Part shown: piece after piece, positions 21,980 to 34,875 of the stretch
Position numbering within the stretch: position 1 is the stretch's first letter
How the letters are laid out: the number at the start of each line of letters is the position of its first letter
Source: Nicotiana tabacum
Lineage: Eukaryota; Streptophyta; Magnoliopsida; Solanales; Solanaceae
DNA length: 64,000 bases
Direction of reading: 5' to 3'
Assembly (NCBI RefSeq): GCF_000715075.1
Contig: NC_134080.1
Coordinates: 32,096,758-32,160,757, forward strand
Notes under the pieces: model-generated
The model's input: the letters and a program-made list of their open reading frames with translations, nothing else
What the model was told of the DNA's origin: nothing
The model's database searches: none
Translations under genes and position numbers: made by a program

Positions 21980-23500
21980 ATTTTTTATGTTGTCTCTTTG
22001 TTGACAGTGAACCAATGAACTTTGATGAAGCTGTTACAAACAAAAGGTGGAGACAAGACATGGAGGAGGAGATTGAGTCAATAGAGAAGAACAACACTTA
22101 GGAGTTAACAACTCTTCCCAAGGGTCATCGAGCAATTGGAGTGAAATGGGTATACAAGACAAAGAAGAATGCTGATGGAGATGTGGAGAGATACAATGCA
22201 CGACTTGTGGCTAAAGGCTACAAGCAAAGACAAGGCATTGACTATGAAGAAGTCTATGCACTTGTTTCCCGCATGGAGACGATTCGTTTGCTGATCTCTT
22301 TGGGGTCGCAAATGAAGTGGAAGATTCATCAACTAGATGTCAAGTCAGCCTTCTTGAATGGCTATCTTGAAGAAGTCTATTTTGAACAACCATTGGGTTT
22401 CACGATAAAAAACCATGAAGATAAAGTGTTGCGATTGGAGAAAGCTTTATATGGATTAAAGCAAGCCCCACGAGCATGGAATAGTTGCATCGACAAATAT
22501 TTTCAAGAAAATGGATTTACTCGTTGTCTCTGTGAATATGCTCTTTACCTTAAAGTTCATACTAATGGAAATATCTTACTTGTTTGTCTTTATGTTGATG
22601 ATCTTATTTTCACGGGTAATAACCTAAGTTTGTTTGAAGCTTTCAAGAAAGATATGTCCCGGGAGTTTGAGATGACAGACGTAGGGCCCATGTCATATTA
22701 CCTGGGCCTAGAAGTGAAGCAGATGAATGATGGAATTTTTATCTCTCAAGAAAGCTATACAAAAGAGATATTGAAGAAGTTCAACATGCTCGATTGCAAC
22801 CCCGTGAACACACCGATAGAAAGTGAGACAAAATTGTCCAAGTTTGATGAAGGAGAAAAAGTGAATCCCGCATTTTTCAAAAGTCTTGTGGGAAGTTTGA
22901 GGTACTTGACTTGTACCAGGCCAGATATACTCTTTGCAGTTGGAGTAGTCAGTCGTTTTATGGAAGATCCTACCTCCACTCACTTGAAAACCACTAGAAG
23001 AATTCTTCGCTACCTAAAAGGTACGATTGACTTTGGGTTATTTTATTCTTCTTATTATAATTTCAACCTTGTGGGATTTTGTGATAATGATTATGCGGGA
23101 GATATTGATGATAGAAAAAGTATAACTAGTTTTGTATTTTTTTGGGTGATTCTGTTATTTCTTGGAGTTCAAAGAAACAGTCCATAGTTACTCTCTCGAC
23201 TTGTGAAGCCGAATATGTAGAAGCAACATTATGTACCTGCCATGCTATTTGGCCAAGAAGATTATTGAAGGAGCTCAATTTGCCACAAATTGAAGCTACA
23301 AAGCACAGGCACTTGCCAAGAATCTGGTGTATCACGATCGAAGAAAGCATATCGATACAAGATATCACTTCATCAGAGAGTGCATTGCCAAGAAGGAAGT
23401 GGAGCTCAAATATGTGAAGTTTCATGATCAAGTTGCAGACATTTTTACAAAGCCTCTCAAGTTTGAAGATTTTCAGAGATTGAGAACAAGACTTGGATAA
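21980..23500 (+). pseudogene. copia E reverse transcriptase and RNase H, broken
   Basis: RT starts after NFDEAVTNKRWRQDMEEE; TGG to TAG at about 22099 precedes the long frame 22141-23187. Motifs are WVYKTKKNADGDVERY, HQLDVKSAFLNGYLEEVY, LYGLKQAPRAWN, and YVDD at 22591-22602. The frame shifts near 23145, after which RNase H reads SWSSKKQSIVTLSTCEAEY. It then decays to FHDQVADIFTKPLK-like remnants before 23500. Confidence 0.92.
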
Positions 23501-23528
23501 TAAAAAAATCAAAATTAAGGGAGAGATT

Positions 23529-24018
23529 TGTGGGGTCCATACCTCACCTACTAAATAAAGAAAAATGTGGTAAAGTTGGAGAAGACAAAATAGTAGGCTG
23601 AAAAATTTGCAAAAGTTTGGGCGGCTAGACTTTGTAAATTTGAACCAATCAGGTTGGTTGGATAGGTAAAAATTGTGCCTATAAAAGGAGCTATTCGTTC
23701 CTCATTGAAGACACACCAAATCGAGAGAAGCAACAGAGAGTTAGAGAAAGTAATCCACAGATTGTAGTCCGTGAGATAAATAGTGAGTGAGAGTAATATT
23801 GTAGTGAGGTATTTAAAATAAAGAGTGTTATTTCTTTCAAAGTTGTAGTAGTCTCTTGACATTACCAAGTTATAATATTATAGTGGTATTATATTGCTCC
23901 GCTCGGGTATTGTAATTTACCCCGTTAAAATATTTGGTATCGTTGTTACTCTTTTGTGTCATTGTTATTTACCGTAAATATTATTCCTGGGCGGGATGTA
24001 TTGTTTTTTATCCCAACA
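23529..24018 (+). repeat. 3' LTR of copia E
   Basis: 490 bp, colinear with the 5' LTR, with an extra A-rich 13-bp segment. The flank TTATA at 24019 is the right target duplication. Confidence 0.94.
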
Positions 24019-24023
24019 TTATA

Positions 24024-24545
24024 GACGGGTGAAATCCAAAAATAGCCCGATTTACAAGCAGTAATTGAAAAATAGTCACAGTTTCAAAAGTAATCGAAAT
24101 TTAGCCACTTTTCATGTAAAGATAAATCTGAACGAAAACACTTTTTAAAATTCGAAAAATATTCCAGCATAATATACTGGAGTTCCAGTATAATATACTG
24201 GAGTTTTAGTATAATATACTAGACTTCCAACATAATATACTGGAGTTCCACCATAATATACTGGTCCAGTATAATATAATGGAGCATAATATACTGGTCC
24301 AGCTTAATTTGTTGGAAGTTCATACACAGGTGCTCCAATCTCCAGTATATTATGCTAGAACTTTCTGTGTGTTGGCGTTCCAGCATAATATGCTGGAAGT
24401 TCATACAGGTGCACCAATCTCCAGTATATTATGCTGGAACTTTTCGTGTTGCAGCAAAATGGTGGCTATTCTTCAATGAATTTGCAAATTGGCTATTTTT
24501 CAATGACCAGTCCGAAAACTGGCTAGCCCGTGCTATTTTTATTTT
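24024..24545. repeat. non-autonomous element rich in palindromic ATACTGG words
   Basis: The core (24165-24440) holds many direct and inverted copies of CAGTATAATATACTGGA and CAGCATAATATGCTGGAA. The edges AAAAATAGCCCG (near 24040) and, inverted, AAAAATAGCACGGG (near 24530) look like short terminal inverted repeats. No protein is encoded. I recall similar repeats being common in Solanaceae. The class (MITE-like) is inferred. Confidence 0.65.
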
Positions 24546-24722
24546 ACAGATAGGGGCGATTCTATGTTGGCCCAAGGGTGGTCAACTGAACACCCTTCGC
24601 CGAAAAATCATACTACGTATAAGGTAAAATATTAGTTGTTATTGATTAAAAAATACACCCTTGCATAGCCACTGGCAAAGGGTTTGAACACCCTTATTGA
24701 ATTTCCTGGCTTCGCCACTGTT
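24546..24722. repeat. dispersed Solanaceae-type short repeat
   Basis: The phrase GGGTGGTCAACTGAACACCC at the start and CCTGGCTTCGCCACTG at the end mark a short dispersed repeat that I recall from Solanaceae intergenic DNA. Whether it is a SINE or a MITE is not clear from one copy. Confidence 0.5.
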
Positions 24723-25257
24723 TATAAAGGTCCTATTATGATATATTAAGACCACAAATTTTAAAAATCTTGTTATGATATGTTTAATTTAGACCACAAG
24801 TTTCAAAAGTTTTATTTCTCCTTAAACTCGTTAATTACATATGCATGAAACTGAGAAAATATTACGCTGATCTTCCAAAAATAAATGGGTTACTCTCATT
24901 TCCTATTACTACTAGGACATCATGATTTTGTAACTGGACTTAATTATAAGTCTAACATCATATTATTTTCCAGAAAACTTGCTGTGTTGTCCTAGATCCC
25001 TACACGCTCACCCCACCGAGAGAAAGGAAAAGAAAAGGAAGAGAAAGATACAGTTCTTAAACCGATTTTACTCCTATGAACGGATCTTCCAGACAAAAAG
25101 AATTAAAATGGCAAAAGAGAAAAGAAAAAACCCACATGGAGGAAAAAGTAAAATATTGCACCCATGGATTCTATTATGTTATACATGCTTTCGTGCATGT
25201 ATCTCAATTGCAAAATTTGCGGTAATATTATAATCTAGGAGCATGACAGTAAAAAAA
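24723..25257. other. intergenic, nothing recognised
   Basis: AT-rich sequence with two copies of a TTATGATATRTTTAA-like word near 24735 and 24770. No gene is supported. Confidence 0.45.
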
Positions 25258-25544
25258 TAATCCTTCACGCGCAGAGTGCAGTATGAGTACAATCGACCCC
25301 ATATATTCGCAAGTGTGGAGTCTAACCTTGGCGAAATAGTGACGAGGCTATGACAAGACACCTATATAATAAACCTGAGCAGATAATAGTATATGTATCA
25401 AATAACAACAAATAAGAGCTAGACAAGTAGTATCGGGAGGGGGACAACTAAAAGGGGATACAAGATATGAGAATTTCAGCATAAATGATAACCAGGACAA
25501 TCAATATGCCTTTGACCGGTGAAAATAATTAAACACAGTAAGAA

Positions 25545-25725
25545 AAAGTGCACGGCATCACCCTTCGTGCTTTTACTCTCAACCTCACCATATAAATCAA
25601 TAGATATGGCATGACATCACCCTTCATGCATTAACTCTCATAACATGGCACGACATCACCATTCGTGCATTAACACTCACAATATGGTACGACATCACCC
25701 TTCGTACATTAACACTCTCCCTTAC
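25545..25725 (-). repeat. tandem array in element B 3' LTR
   Basis: About four units of roughly 40 bp built on CACGACATCACCCTTCGTGC and ending in CATTAACACTC-like sequence. Each unit contains a short inverted repeat, GCACGA/TCGTGC. The partner array at 33470-33705 has about five units. Confidence 0.85.
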
Positions 25726-26584
25726 CATAAAGCAATGAACAAATAACAGCAGGGAGATAGAACAACAAGAACAAGCCTTACTTCAATATTTAGTTTCACA
25801 ATTCCAACCTCAACTTTGAAATCAATATTCAATTATCACCAAGGAAATCCGTAAACATGATAAGAATGATCAATTTAATAATAACTAGTCTAAACATGGA
25901 TAACATGATCAAAGAAGCGATAATTACAAGGAATCAAGTCTTATCCGCATGCTTTAACCCGACAACAACGCATAAATACTTGTCATCTCACATATACATT
26001 GTACCCAACATCTAAACATGTAGCAAATAGACAAACAAGTCATATTCCTTCAAGTCAAGGTTAACCGCGACACTTACCTCGCTCCAAAGACCAAACTCAA
26101 ATCTCAACCACCGCTTTGCTTTTCAAACAAGCCTCCGGACCAATAGAATCTAGCCATTTACCAACCAAATGATTTAAATTAAGCCTAGGAACTACCCACG
26201 ATTGTAAAGAATTCAATTTAGGTCATTATTAAAAAAGTCAACAAAAGTCAACATCAGGGCCTGCTTGGTCCAAACCCGAAATTTGAACCAAAATTTGAGT
26301 ACTCATTCACCCCCGAGCCAGGTTATATAATTTATTTTGGAATCCGACCTCAATTTGAGGTCTAAATCCCTAATTCTACCCAAAATCCCTAATTTCCACC
26401 ATGAAAACACAAGATTTTTGGTTCAAATCTAAGGAAATGTAGTGGAAGATTGAAGAAACTAGTTTAAAATCGCTTACCAATGACTTGGGGAAGAAAAGTT
26501 CTTTGGAAAATTGCCTCTATGGTTCTTGAGTTTGAAAATTTGAAGAATGAACTAAAAATCCCGTCAAAGTCATATTTGATCAAT

Positions 26585-26895
26585 TGCAAATGTTGCATTT
26601 GTGACCTGGGGTTTGCAAATGCGAGCCCCATAAATGTGAAGAATCCATCGCAATTGCGAAGACCTTCCCATTTCTGCTTTCTTCGCAAATGCGAATTCTG
26701 TCCCTCCGCAAATGCGACCACTTGATCGCATTTGTGATCACTACCCCTCATGTCCCACTTCGCAAATGCGAAGTATATTTCGCAAATGAGAACTCAATGT
26801 GGCTCAGCTCTTTTCGCATTTGCGATGAGTAGCTTGCAAGTGCAAACCCCTCAATGGTCGCAAATGCGATGCCTGATCTCGTAAATGCGAGATCA
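26585..26895 (-). repeat. hairpin-word cluster in element B 3' LTR
   Basis: About nine or ten near-copies of TCGCAAATGCGA / TCGCATTTGCGA, each a 5-base-pair stem round AA or TT, for example near 26683, 26706, 26758, 26813 and 26857. It lies 0.72-1.03 kb from the LTR start in element orientation. The partner cluster is at 34555-34875. Confidence 0.88.
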
Positions 26896-27623
26896 GAGGC
26901 CTGCACCAGAACTGGAAATACCATCAACATTTCTAAGTCTAATTTCACTCGGTAGCCTATTCGAAACTCACCCGAGCCCTCGGGGCTCCAAACCAAACAT
27001 GCATACAAGTCTAAAAACATCATACAAACTTGCCCGCACTATCATCGCCAAAATAACACCAAGAACTATGAATTGAGCACCAAATCAAATCAAAATTTTC
27101 AAGAAAACTTTGAAACTTCTATTTTCAGAACCGGACGTCTGAATTACGTCAAACCAACTCCGTTTCTCACCAAATTTCACAAACAAGTCATAAATATGGT
27201 ATTGGACCTATATTGTTTTTCGGAACCAAAATACGAACCCGATATCCAGAAAAAGTCAACCATTGATCAAACATTTCAAATTCATTAAGTCTTTAACTTT
27301 CAAATTTCAATAAAGTCCAATAACTCGGGCTAGGGACTTCTGAATTTGATTTCAGGCATACACCCAAGTCCCAAATCACGATACGGACCCAGCGAGATCG
27401 TCAAAATATGAATCCGGGTCCGTTTGCTCAAAAAGTTGACCAAAGTCAACTCAATGGTTTCCAAAGTAAAATTTCACAATTTTTAACATAAAAGCTTTCC
27501 AAAAATATGCCCGGACAGCGCACGTAATTAGAGGAATGTTAAAATGAGGTTTTTAAGTCTTCAAAGCACATAATTAGTTTCTAAAATATAAGATGACCTG
27601 TCGGTCATCACATTCTCCACCTC

Positions 27624-29100
27624 TAAAACAACCGTTCGTCCTCGAACAGACATAGAAAAGTACCTGGGATGGTGAAAAGGTGGGGATATCTATTTTGCAT
27701 GTCCAGCTCGGATTTCCAAATAGCTGCCTCGACGAGCTGACCTCTCCACTGCACTCGAACTGAAGAATAAATCTTTGATCTCAACGGATCAACCTGCCAG
27801 GGTAGAATAGCCACTGTCTCCTCCTCATAAGTCAAATCCTTGTCCAACTAGACAGAGCTGAAATCTAACACGTGGGATGGATCGCCGTGATACTTCCGGA
27901 GCATGGACACATGGAATACCAGATGAATTGCTGATAAACTGGGTGATAATGCGAGCTTGTAAGCCACCTCACCCACTCTCTGAAGAATCTCAAAACGTTC
28001 GATAATCTAGGGCTCAACTTGCCCTTCTTTCTGAACCTCATTACACCCTTCATGGGTGAAACCTGAAGCAACATCCACTCTCCGACCATGAATGCAACAT
28101 CACGAACTCTACGATCGGCATAACTCTTTTTCCTGGACTGAGCTGTGACAAGTCTATCCTGAACAATCTTGACCTTATCCAAGGCATCATGTGCAAAATC
28201 TGTACCTAATAACCGAGCCTCATCCGGCTCAAACCATCCAACCGGCAATCGACATTGTCTACCATATGATGCCTCATAGGGAGCCATTTGGATGCTCGAA
28301 TGATAGCTGTTGTTGTGGGCAAACTCCGCAAGTGGCAAGAACTGATCCTAAGAGCCTCCGAAGTGCGCTCGGACTGTCCGTCCGTCTGAGGATGAAACGT
28401 CGTGCTCAACTCAACCTGCGTGCCCAACTCATGATGTATTGCACTCCAAAAATGCGAGGTGAACTGCGTACCTCAATCAGAAATGATAGACACGGGCATG
28501 CCGTGAAGAGGGACGATCTCACGGATGTAAATTTCAGCCAACCACACTAAAGAATAGGTAACTACCACATGAATGAAATGCGCTAACTTGGTCAGCCTGT
28601 CCACAATGACCCAAACTGCATCAAACTTCCTCTGAGTCCATGGGAGTCCAACAACAAAATCTATAGTGATACGCTCTCACTTCCACTCAAGAATCTCTAA
28701 CTTCTGAAGCAAACCACCAGGTCTCTGATGCTCATACTTTACCTACTGACAATTTAGACACCGGCCTACATATGAAACTATATCCTTCTTCATCCTCCTC
28801 TACCAATAATGCTGCCGCAAGTCCTGATACATCTTGGCGGTGCCCGGATGAATAGAATATCGGGAATTGTGGGCCTCCTCTAGAATCAACTCACGAAGTC
28901 TATCCACATTAGGTTCAAAACTCCATCATCTCCAACAGTAACCTGCTTGGCATCACCGTGCCACACCGTGTCCCTAAGGACAAGCAAATGAGGGTCATCA
29001 TACTGCCGCTCCCTAATGCGCTCAAACAACGAAGACCGAGCGACCTTACAAGCTAGAACACGACTGGCCTCAGAAACATCCAACCTCATGAACATCTAAT
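27624..29100 (-). pseudogene. element B integrase and chromodomain-like tail
   Basis: Minus-strand integrase segments are at 29095-28886 and 28427-28206 ([13 protein letters not shown]), then 28338-27950 ([30 protein letters not shown]). The tail is at 27847-27623 (VQWRGQLVEAAIW, RYPHLF) and ends FEDERLF at 27647-27626. The DDE core is broken by several stops. The tail's VQWRG block resembles the chromodomain of chromoviruses, which directs integration to particular chromatin. Confidence 0.88.
27634..27647 (-). promoter_or_regulatory. AGGA-loop inverted repeat before 3' LTR (element B)
   Basis: GTTCG-AGGA-CGAAC on the minus strand, 21-22 nt from the 3' LTR edge at 27612. It overlaps the last codons of pol (FEDER). 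Matching copies lie at 42785, 57879 and 62657. Confidence 0.75.
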
Positions 29101-31000
29101 GCATGTACATCTAATGCATGCGGTCTCTCATCGATTGGAATGTACGTAAGGCTGCCCATACTCACTGACTTCCTACTCAAAGCATCGGCCACCATATTGG
29201 CCTTCCCAGTATGATACTAGATGGTGATATCATAGTCTTTCAATATCTCCAACCACCTCATCCGCCTCGAATTGAGCTCCTTTTGTTTGAAAAAGTATTG
29301 CAAACTCCGATGATCCGTGAATACCTCACACGACACACCGTAAAGATAGTGCCTCCAAATCTTCAGCCCATGATCAATGGATTCCATCTCTAAGTCATGA
29401 ACATGGTAATTCTTCTTGTGAACCTTCAGCTGCCGCGACGCATATGCAATAACCCTGCCACCCTATATCAATACCGCATCAAGTCCAATACAAGATGCAT
29501 CACAATATACCGTATAAGATCATGAACTTGTGGGCAACACCAAGTCTAAGCAGTCTTGAGCTTCTGAAAGCTCACCTCGCACTCGTCAGACCATCTGAAC
29601 AAGTCACCCTTCTAGGTCAACCTAGTCAACGAGGCTGCTATTGATGAAAACCCATCCACAAACCGACGATAATAGCTTTCTAATCCCAAGAAACTCCGGA
29701 TCTCTATAGTAGAAGTGGGTCTAGGCCAATTCTGAACTGCCTCAATCTTCTTATAGATCCATCTGAATATCCTTTACCGACACAACGTGCCCCAAGAAAG
29801 CGAATGAGACTCAACCAAAACTCACATTTTGAAAACTTAGCATATAACTAGCTGTCTCTCAGAGTCTGAAGAACGATCTGAAGATGTTGCTCATGCTCCT
29901 TTCGACTGCGGGAGTAGATCAAGATATCATCAATAAACACAATCACAAAGGAATCCAAATAGGGCTTGAACACCCAATTTATCAAATCCATAAATGCTAC
30001 TGGGGCATTTGTTAGCCCAAATAATATCACTAGAAACTCATAATACCCATACTGAGTCCGAAAAGCTGTCTTAGGGACATCAGATGCCTTAATCCTCCAC
30101 TGATGATAGCCAAATCTTAAATCAATCTTTGAAAACACCTAGGCACCCTGAAGATGATCAAATAAGTTATCAATCCTCGGCAATGGGTACTTGTTCTTGA
30201 TGGTGACTTTGTTTAATTGCCGATAATCTATGCACATCCTCATCGATCCATCCTTCTTCTTCACAAACAACACAGGTGCACCCCAGGGTGAGACACTAGT
30301 TTAATGAAGCCCCTATCAAGCAAATCTTGCAACCGCTCCTTCAATTCTTTCAACTCTATCATGGCCATACGGTATGGCAAAATAGAAATGGGCTGAGTGC
30401 CCGGGGCCAAATTAATACAGAAGTTGATATCTCTATCCGGTGACATCCTCGGAAGGTCTGCAGGAAATACCTCTGGAAACTCACGAATAACCGGTACTAA
30501 ATCCATGTAAGGAACCTCCGGACTAGAATCGCGGACATAAGCCAAATAAGCTAGACACCCCTTCCTGACCATATGTCGAGCCTTCACATAAGAGATAACC
30601 CTGCTAGTAGAATGGCCAGGTGTCCCTCTCCACTCTAATTAAGGAAACCCCAACAAGGCTAAGGTCATCGTCTTGGCGTGACAATCCAATATAGCATGAT
30701 AAGGTGACAGCTAATCCATACCTAAAATGAAATCAAAATCAACCATATCGAGAAGTAGGAGATCTACACGAGTATCAAGACTCTCAATGGTAACCATACA
30801 CGAACGATAAACATAATCTACACCAATGGCATCACCCACGGGTGTGGACACATACATAGGAGCACTCAAAGAATCACGAGGCACAACTAAATATGAAGCA
30901 AATTAGGATGACACATAGGAATAAGTAGAACCCGGATCAAATAGAACTGAGGCATCTCTACTGCAAACTGAAACCGTACCTGTGATAACTGTGTCACATG
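29101..31000 (-). pseudogene. element B protease, RT and RNase H
   Basis: Protease lies near 30945 (LFDPGSTYSYVSS; then VDFDFILGMD). RT runs over 30587-29848: [44 protein letters not shown] and FIDDILIYS near 29924-29937. RNase H remnants follow to about 29100. FIDD is the usual polymerase motif of Ty3 elements. Many stops interrupt the frame. Confidence 0.9.
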
Positions 31001-31099
31001 ACTCAGCCTCACGCCTGGCTAGAAAGGCATAACATCGAGGTCGGTCCCTACCACTCTGAACTACATCTCAAGGACGGGCTTTGGCTGGCTGGCCTCCAC

Positions 31100-32579
31100 C
31101 TCTAGCGACCTGACCTCTACCTTTAATGGCCTGACCTCTACCTCTAGCTACCTAACCACTACCCCTAGCTGGATGAGCGGGTGGTGAAGCATCTGGTGCT
31201 GGGACAATGGTACGAGAACCATGATGCTGAGAACTGCTCGATGCTCGAGGGCAAAATCTAGCAATGTGCCTCTGATAATCACAATTATAACATGACCTCG
31301 GCTACTGTGATTGCTGACCCTAAAACTGACCCTATCGGCCTGAGTAACCACCCTGAAAACTCTAGAGCAAAGGTTCACTAATAGGAGCTGGTGGTGCACT
31401 GTAGGCTAGCTAATCGAAATAATACATATGAGGGTCACGACCACCTGAAGCACCCAGGGATGACTAGAGTGTTGAATGAAATGGCCTGGGAGAATGGCCT
31501 CTACCAAAAGTACCTTTGCCTCCAAATGAGGCACCATTGAATCTACCAGAATAATGAGGACTCTTTTCAGACCCCTGACCTCCCCCCTATGCTAGAACCA
31601 TCTCGACTCGCTTGGCGACATTGGCAAACTTCTGAAAAGAAATCTCACTCCCAATCTCCTTGGCCATATGCAACTTGATAGGCTGAGCAAATCCCTCAAT
31701 AAACCTCCTTACCCTCTCCCTCTTGGTAGGAAGCAGAAGAATAGCATGACGGGCCAGATCTATAAAGTGTGTCTCATACTGGGTGACAGACATAGTGCCC
31801 CTGCTGAAAATGCTCAAACTGTCTCCGATAGTCCTCTCTAATTGTGAGAGGAAGGAACTTCTCAAGAAATATCTGAGAGAACTGGTCCCAAGTAAGAGTA
31901 GGCAAGCCAGTTGGTCTGATCGATACAAAGTCCTTCCACCATCTCCTGGAGGAACCCATCATCTGGAACATAGCGAAATCGACCTCATTGGTCTCAACTA
32001 TCCCCATGTTCCACAACACCTCATGGAATCGGTCAAGATAATCATGTGGGTCCTCAGAAGGTGTTGGGAAGAGCTTGGTGAACTTTTCCAATCTCAATAA
32101 GCCCTTAGAAGACATAGTTGGTCCATCACTGGCCTGTGCTATAGCAATCGGCTGAACTTTCCCAACTGGTTGAGCTGCTGGAGTCTGAAACTGGGGAGTC
32201 ATCTACTCCATAGTGTGAGTAGTGGGAGACTGTGCTCCTCCCCCTAGCCTGAGAGACGGCTAGTGCCATAAGGAATGTGTCGTCATATGCCACACTCTCC
32301 ATAAGGCCCACTAAACAGACCAAAGCATCCTAAAGTATTGGGGTGGCGATGAACCCCTCCGGGACCTGAGCTGGTCAAACTAGCATAGTCTGGCTGGAAC
32401 CTCCTCATCAAACTCCACCCAAGGCTCCGTTGTTGTGCTGTTACTCGAGCTTTGGGCTGAGCTCTGCCCTTGCCTCGGCCTCTGGCATGACCTCGACCTC
32501 AACCTCTGCCCCTCGTAAGAGCAGCCAATGGGAACTCTGGCTACTGCTCAGCTAAAGATGAAGTACGTGTTCTCACCAT
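31100..32579 (-). pseudogene. element B gag
   Basis: The start ATG at 32579 gives MVRTRTSSLAEQ followed by a stop, then an Arg/Gly-rich segment. The retrotransposon gag domain spans 32200-31587 (LRLEKFTKLFPTPSEDPHDY, TWDQFSQIFLEKFLP, RFIEGFAQPIKLHM). The CCHC knuckle CYNCDYQRHIARFC lies at about 31290-31245. It has several stops. Confidence 0.9.
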
Positions 32580-32767
32580 CTGTGAGAGAACAATAGTAGA
32601 AGAGTTCAATTATCAATGAGAGAACAAAATCGCACGACAGAGAAGAATTGAAGTGAAATTTGTTCCTAAACTTCATAGCCTCTGGAAGATAAGTACAGAC
32701 GTCTCAATACCGATCCTCGAGACTCTACTAAGCCCGCCCGTGAATTGTGAGACCTAGGAAACCTAGT

Positions 32768-32780
32768 GCTCTAATATCAA
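32768..32780 (-). other. primer binding site of element B
   Basis: Minus-strand TTGATATTAGAGC, two changes from TTGGTATCAGAGC (initiator-Met tRNA), two bases from the LTR. Confidence 0.82.
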
Positions 32781-33469
32781 CTTGTCACGACCCAAAATTT
32801 CCACCTTCGGGACCGTGATGGTGCCTAACATTTCACTAGCTAGGCAAGCCAACGTTAGAGGATTCTTAAGTCAACTTCAACCAATTTCAGTAACAGGAAC
32901 AATAAAGCTAAACAGAAGCTAAAACTGATTTGCGGAATAACATAAAACCCATAATATCTGATATATTTAGGATCTGGAGTCACAACTCAAGAGCTACTAT
33001 AATTTACTACAAAGAAAGTCCGAAAGAAAATACACTATTCTGAAAGAAAATAAACAGTAAAAAAATAAGACTAGGAAGAGACTCCAAGGTCTGCAAACGC
33101 TAGCAGATCTACTTTGGGTCTCCTGACGAGCAAGTCCAGCTGCTAACCTCACGATCAGCTAGGGCCGGTATTAAAATTTGCACAATAAGTGCAAAGTGTA
33201 GTATGAGTATAACCGACCCCATGTATTCGTAAGTGTTAAGCCTAACCTCAGTGAAGTAGTGACGAGGCTATGAAAAGACACCTATATAATAAACCTAAGC
33301 ATATAACAGTATATGTACCAAATAACAACAAATAAGAGCTAGATAAGTAATATCGGGAGGGGGACAACTAAAGGGGGATAAAAGATATGAGAATTTCAGC
33401 AGAAATGATAACCAGGACAATCAATATGCCTTTGACCGGTGAATGTAATTAAATACAGTAAGGAAAGGT

Positions 33470-33705
33470 GCACGACACCACCCTTCGTGCTTTTACTCTC
33501 AATCTCAAAGTGAAACAATGAAACTGTACGGCATCACCCTTCGTGCTTTTACTCTCAACCTCACCATATAAATCAATAGATATGGCATAGCATCACCCTT
33601 CATGCATTAACTCTCATAATATGACATGACATCACTGTCGTGCATTAACACTCACAATATGACATGACATCACCCTTCGTGCATTAACACTCTCCCTTAC
33701 CATAA
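33470..33705 (-). repeat. tandem array in element B 5' LTR
   Basis: About five units of the GCACGA...TCGTGC hairpin repeat, one more than in the 3' LTR. Confidence 0.85.
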
Positions 33706-34554
33706 AGCAATGAATAAATAACAACAGGGAGATAGAATAATAAGAACAAGCCTTACATCAACATTTGGTTTTATAATTCCAACCTTAACTTTGAAATCAA
33801 TATTCAATTATCACCAAGGAAATTCGTAAACATGATAAGAATAATCAATTTAACAATAACCAGTCTTAACATGGATAACATGATCAAAGAAGTGATAATT
33901 ACAAGGAATCAAGTCCCACCCGCATGCTTTAACCCGACAACAATGCATAAGTACTCATCACCTCACATATACATTGTACCCAATATCTAAACATGTAGCA
34001 AATAGACAAACAAGTCCTATTCCCTTAAGTCAAGGTTAACCATGATACTAACCTCGCTCTAAAGACCAAACTCAAAGCTCAACCACCGCTTTGCTTTTTA
34101 AACAAGCCTTCGAACCAATAGAATCTAGCAATTTACTAACTAAACGATTCAAATTAAGCCTTAGAATCTACCCACGATTGTAAAGATATTCAATTTAGGT
34201 CATTATTGAAAAAGTCAACAAAAGTTAACACCCGAGCCCACTTGGTTCAAACCCAAAATTCGGACCAAAATCCGAGTATCCATTCACCCCCGAGCCCGGT
34301 TATACAATTTATTTTGGAATTCGACCTCAATTTGAGATCTAAATCCACAATTTACAAAAATCCCTAATTCTACCCAAAACCCCCCAATTTCTACCATGAA
34401 AATACAAGATTTTTTATTGAAATCTAAGGAAATGTAGTGGAAGATAGAAAGAAACTAGTTTAGAATCACTTACCAATGATTTGGGAAGAAACGTTCTTTG
34501 GAAATTCGCCTTTAGTTTAGAATCACTTACCAATGATCTGTTCCAGATGTCGCA

Positions 34555-34875
34555 TTTGTGACCTGAGGTTCACAAATGGGAATAATCCATCGCAATTGCG
34601 AAGACCTTCATGTTTCTGCTTTCTTCACAAATGCAAAAAATAGTTCGCAAATGCGAAGAATAGTTCGCAAATGCAAACTCCGACCCTCCGCATATGCGAC
34701 CACTTGATTGCATTTGCAATCGCTGCCCCTACTGTCCCACTTCGCAAATGCGAAGTATATTTCGCAAATGCGAACTCAATGTGGCCCAGCTACTCTTCGC
34801 ATTTGCGATGAGTAGCTTGCCAATGCGAACCCCTCAGAGGTCGCAAATGCGATGCCTGATCTCGCAAATGTGAGA
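34555..34875 (-). repeat. hairpin-word cluster in element B 5' LTR
   Basis: Repeated TTCGCAAATGCGAAG-type words, several degenerated, for example at about 34648, 34741, 34796 and 34842. Same offset from the LTR start as in the 3' copy. Confidence 0.88.

Larger units (their letters stand above)
18975..24018 (+). mobile_element. Ty1/copia retrotransposon E, complete structure
   Basis: LTRs 18975-19451 and 23529-24018 have TG...CA ends, a perfect PBS follows the first, a purine tract AAGGGAGAGA precedes the second, and perfect 5-bp duplications TTATA (18970-18974 and 24019-24023) flank the unit. Order gag, protease, integrase, RT, RNase H defines Ty1/copia. Length 5044 bp. The LTRs differ by roughly twenty substitutions and a 13-bp indel, by eye. 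The reading frame has several shifts and stops, so it cannot move on its own. Confidence 0.95.
25258..27612 (-). repeat. 3' LTR of element B, outer end missing
   Basis: Colinear with 32783-35590 but starting only at LTR base ~400; the homology begins near 25258 at GCAGAGTGCAGTATGAGTA. The inner edge ends ATCACA next to the purine tract. It carries the same word cluster and tandem array as its partner. Confidence 0.88.

Noticed and set aside
25545..25725. CRISPR-like spaced repeats
   Set aside because: Units are contiguous tandem LTR repeats in a plant genome with no spacer pattern or cas gene.
26464..27076. Several 60-95 codon ORFs in element B LTR
   Set aside because: They translate the hairpin-word repeats and LTR sequence; both strands give similar nonsense, so they are shadows.
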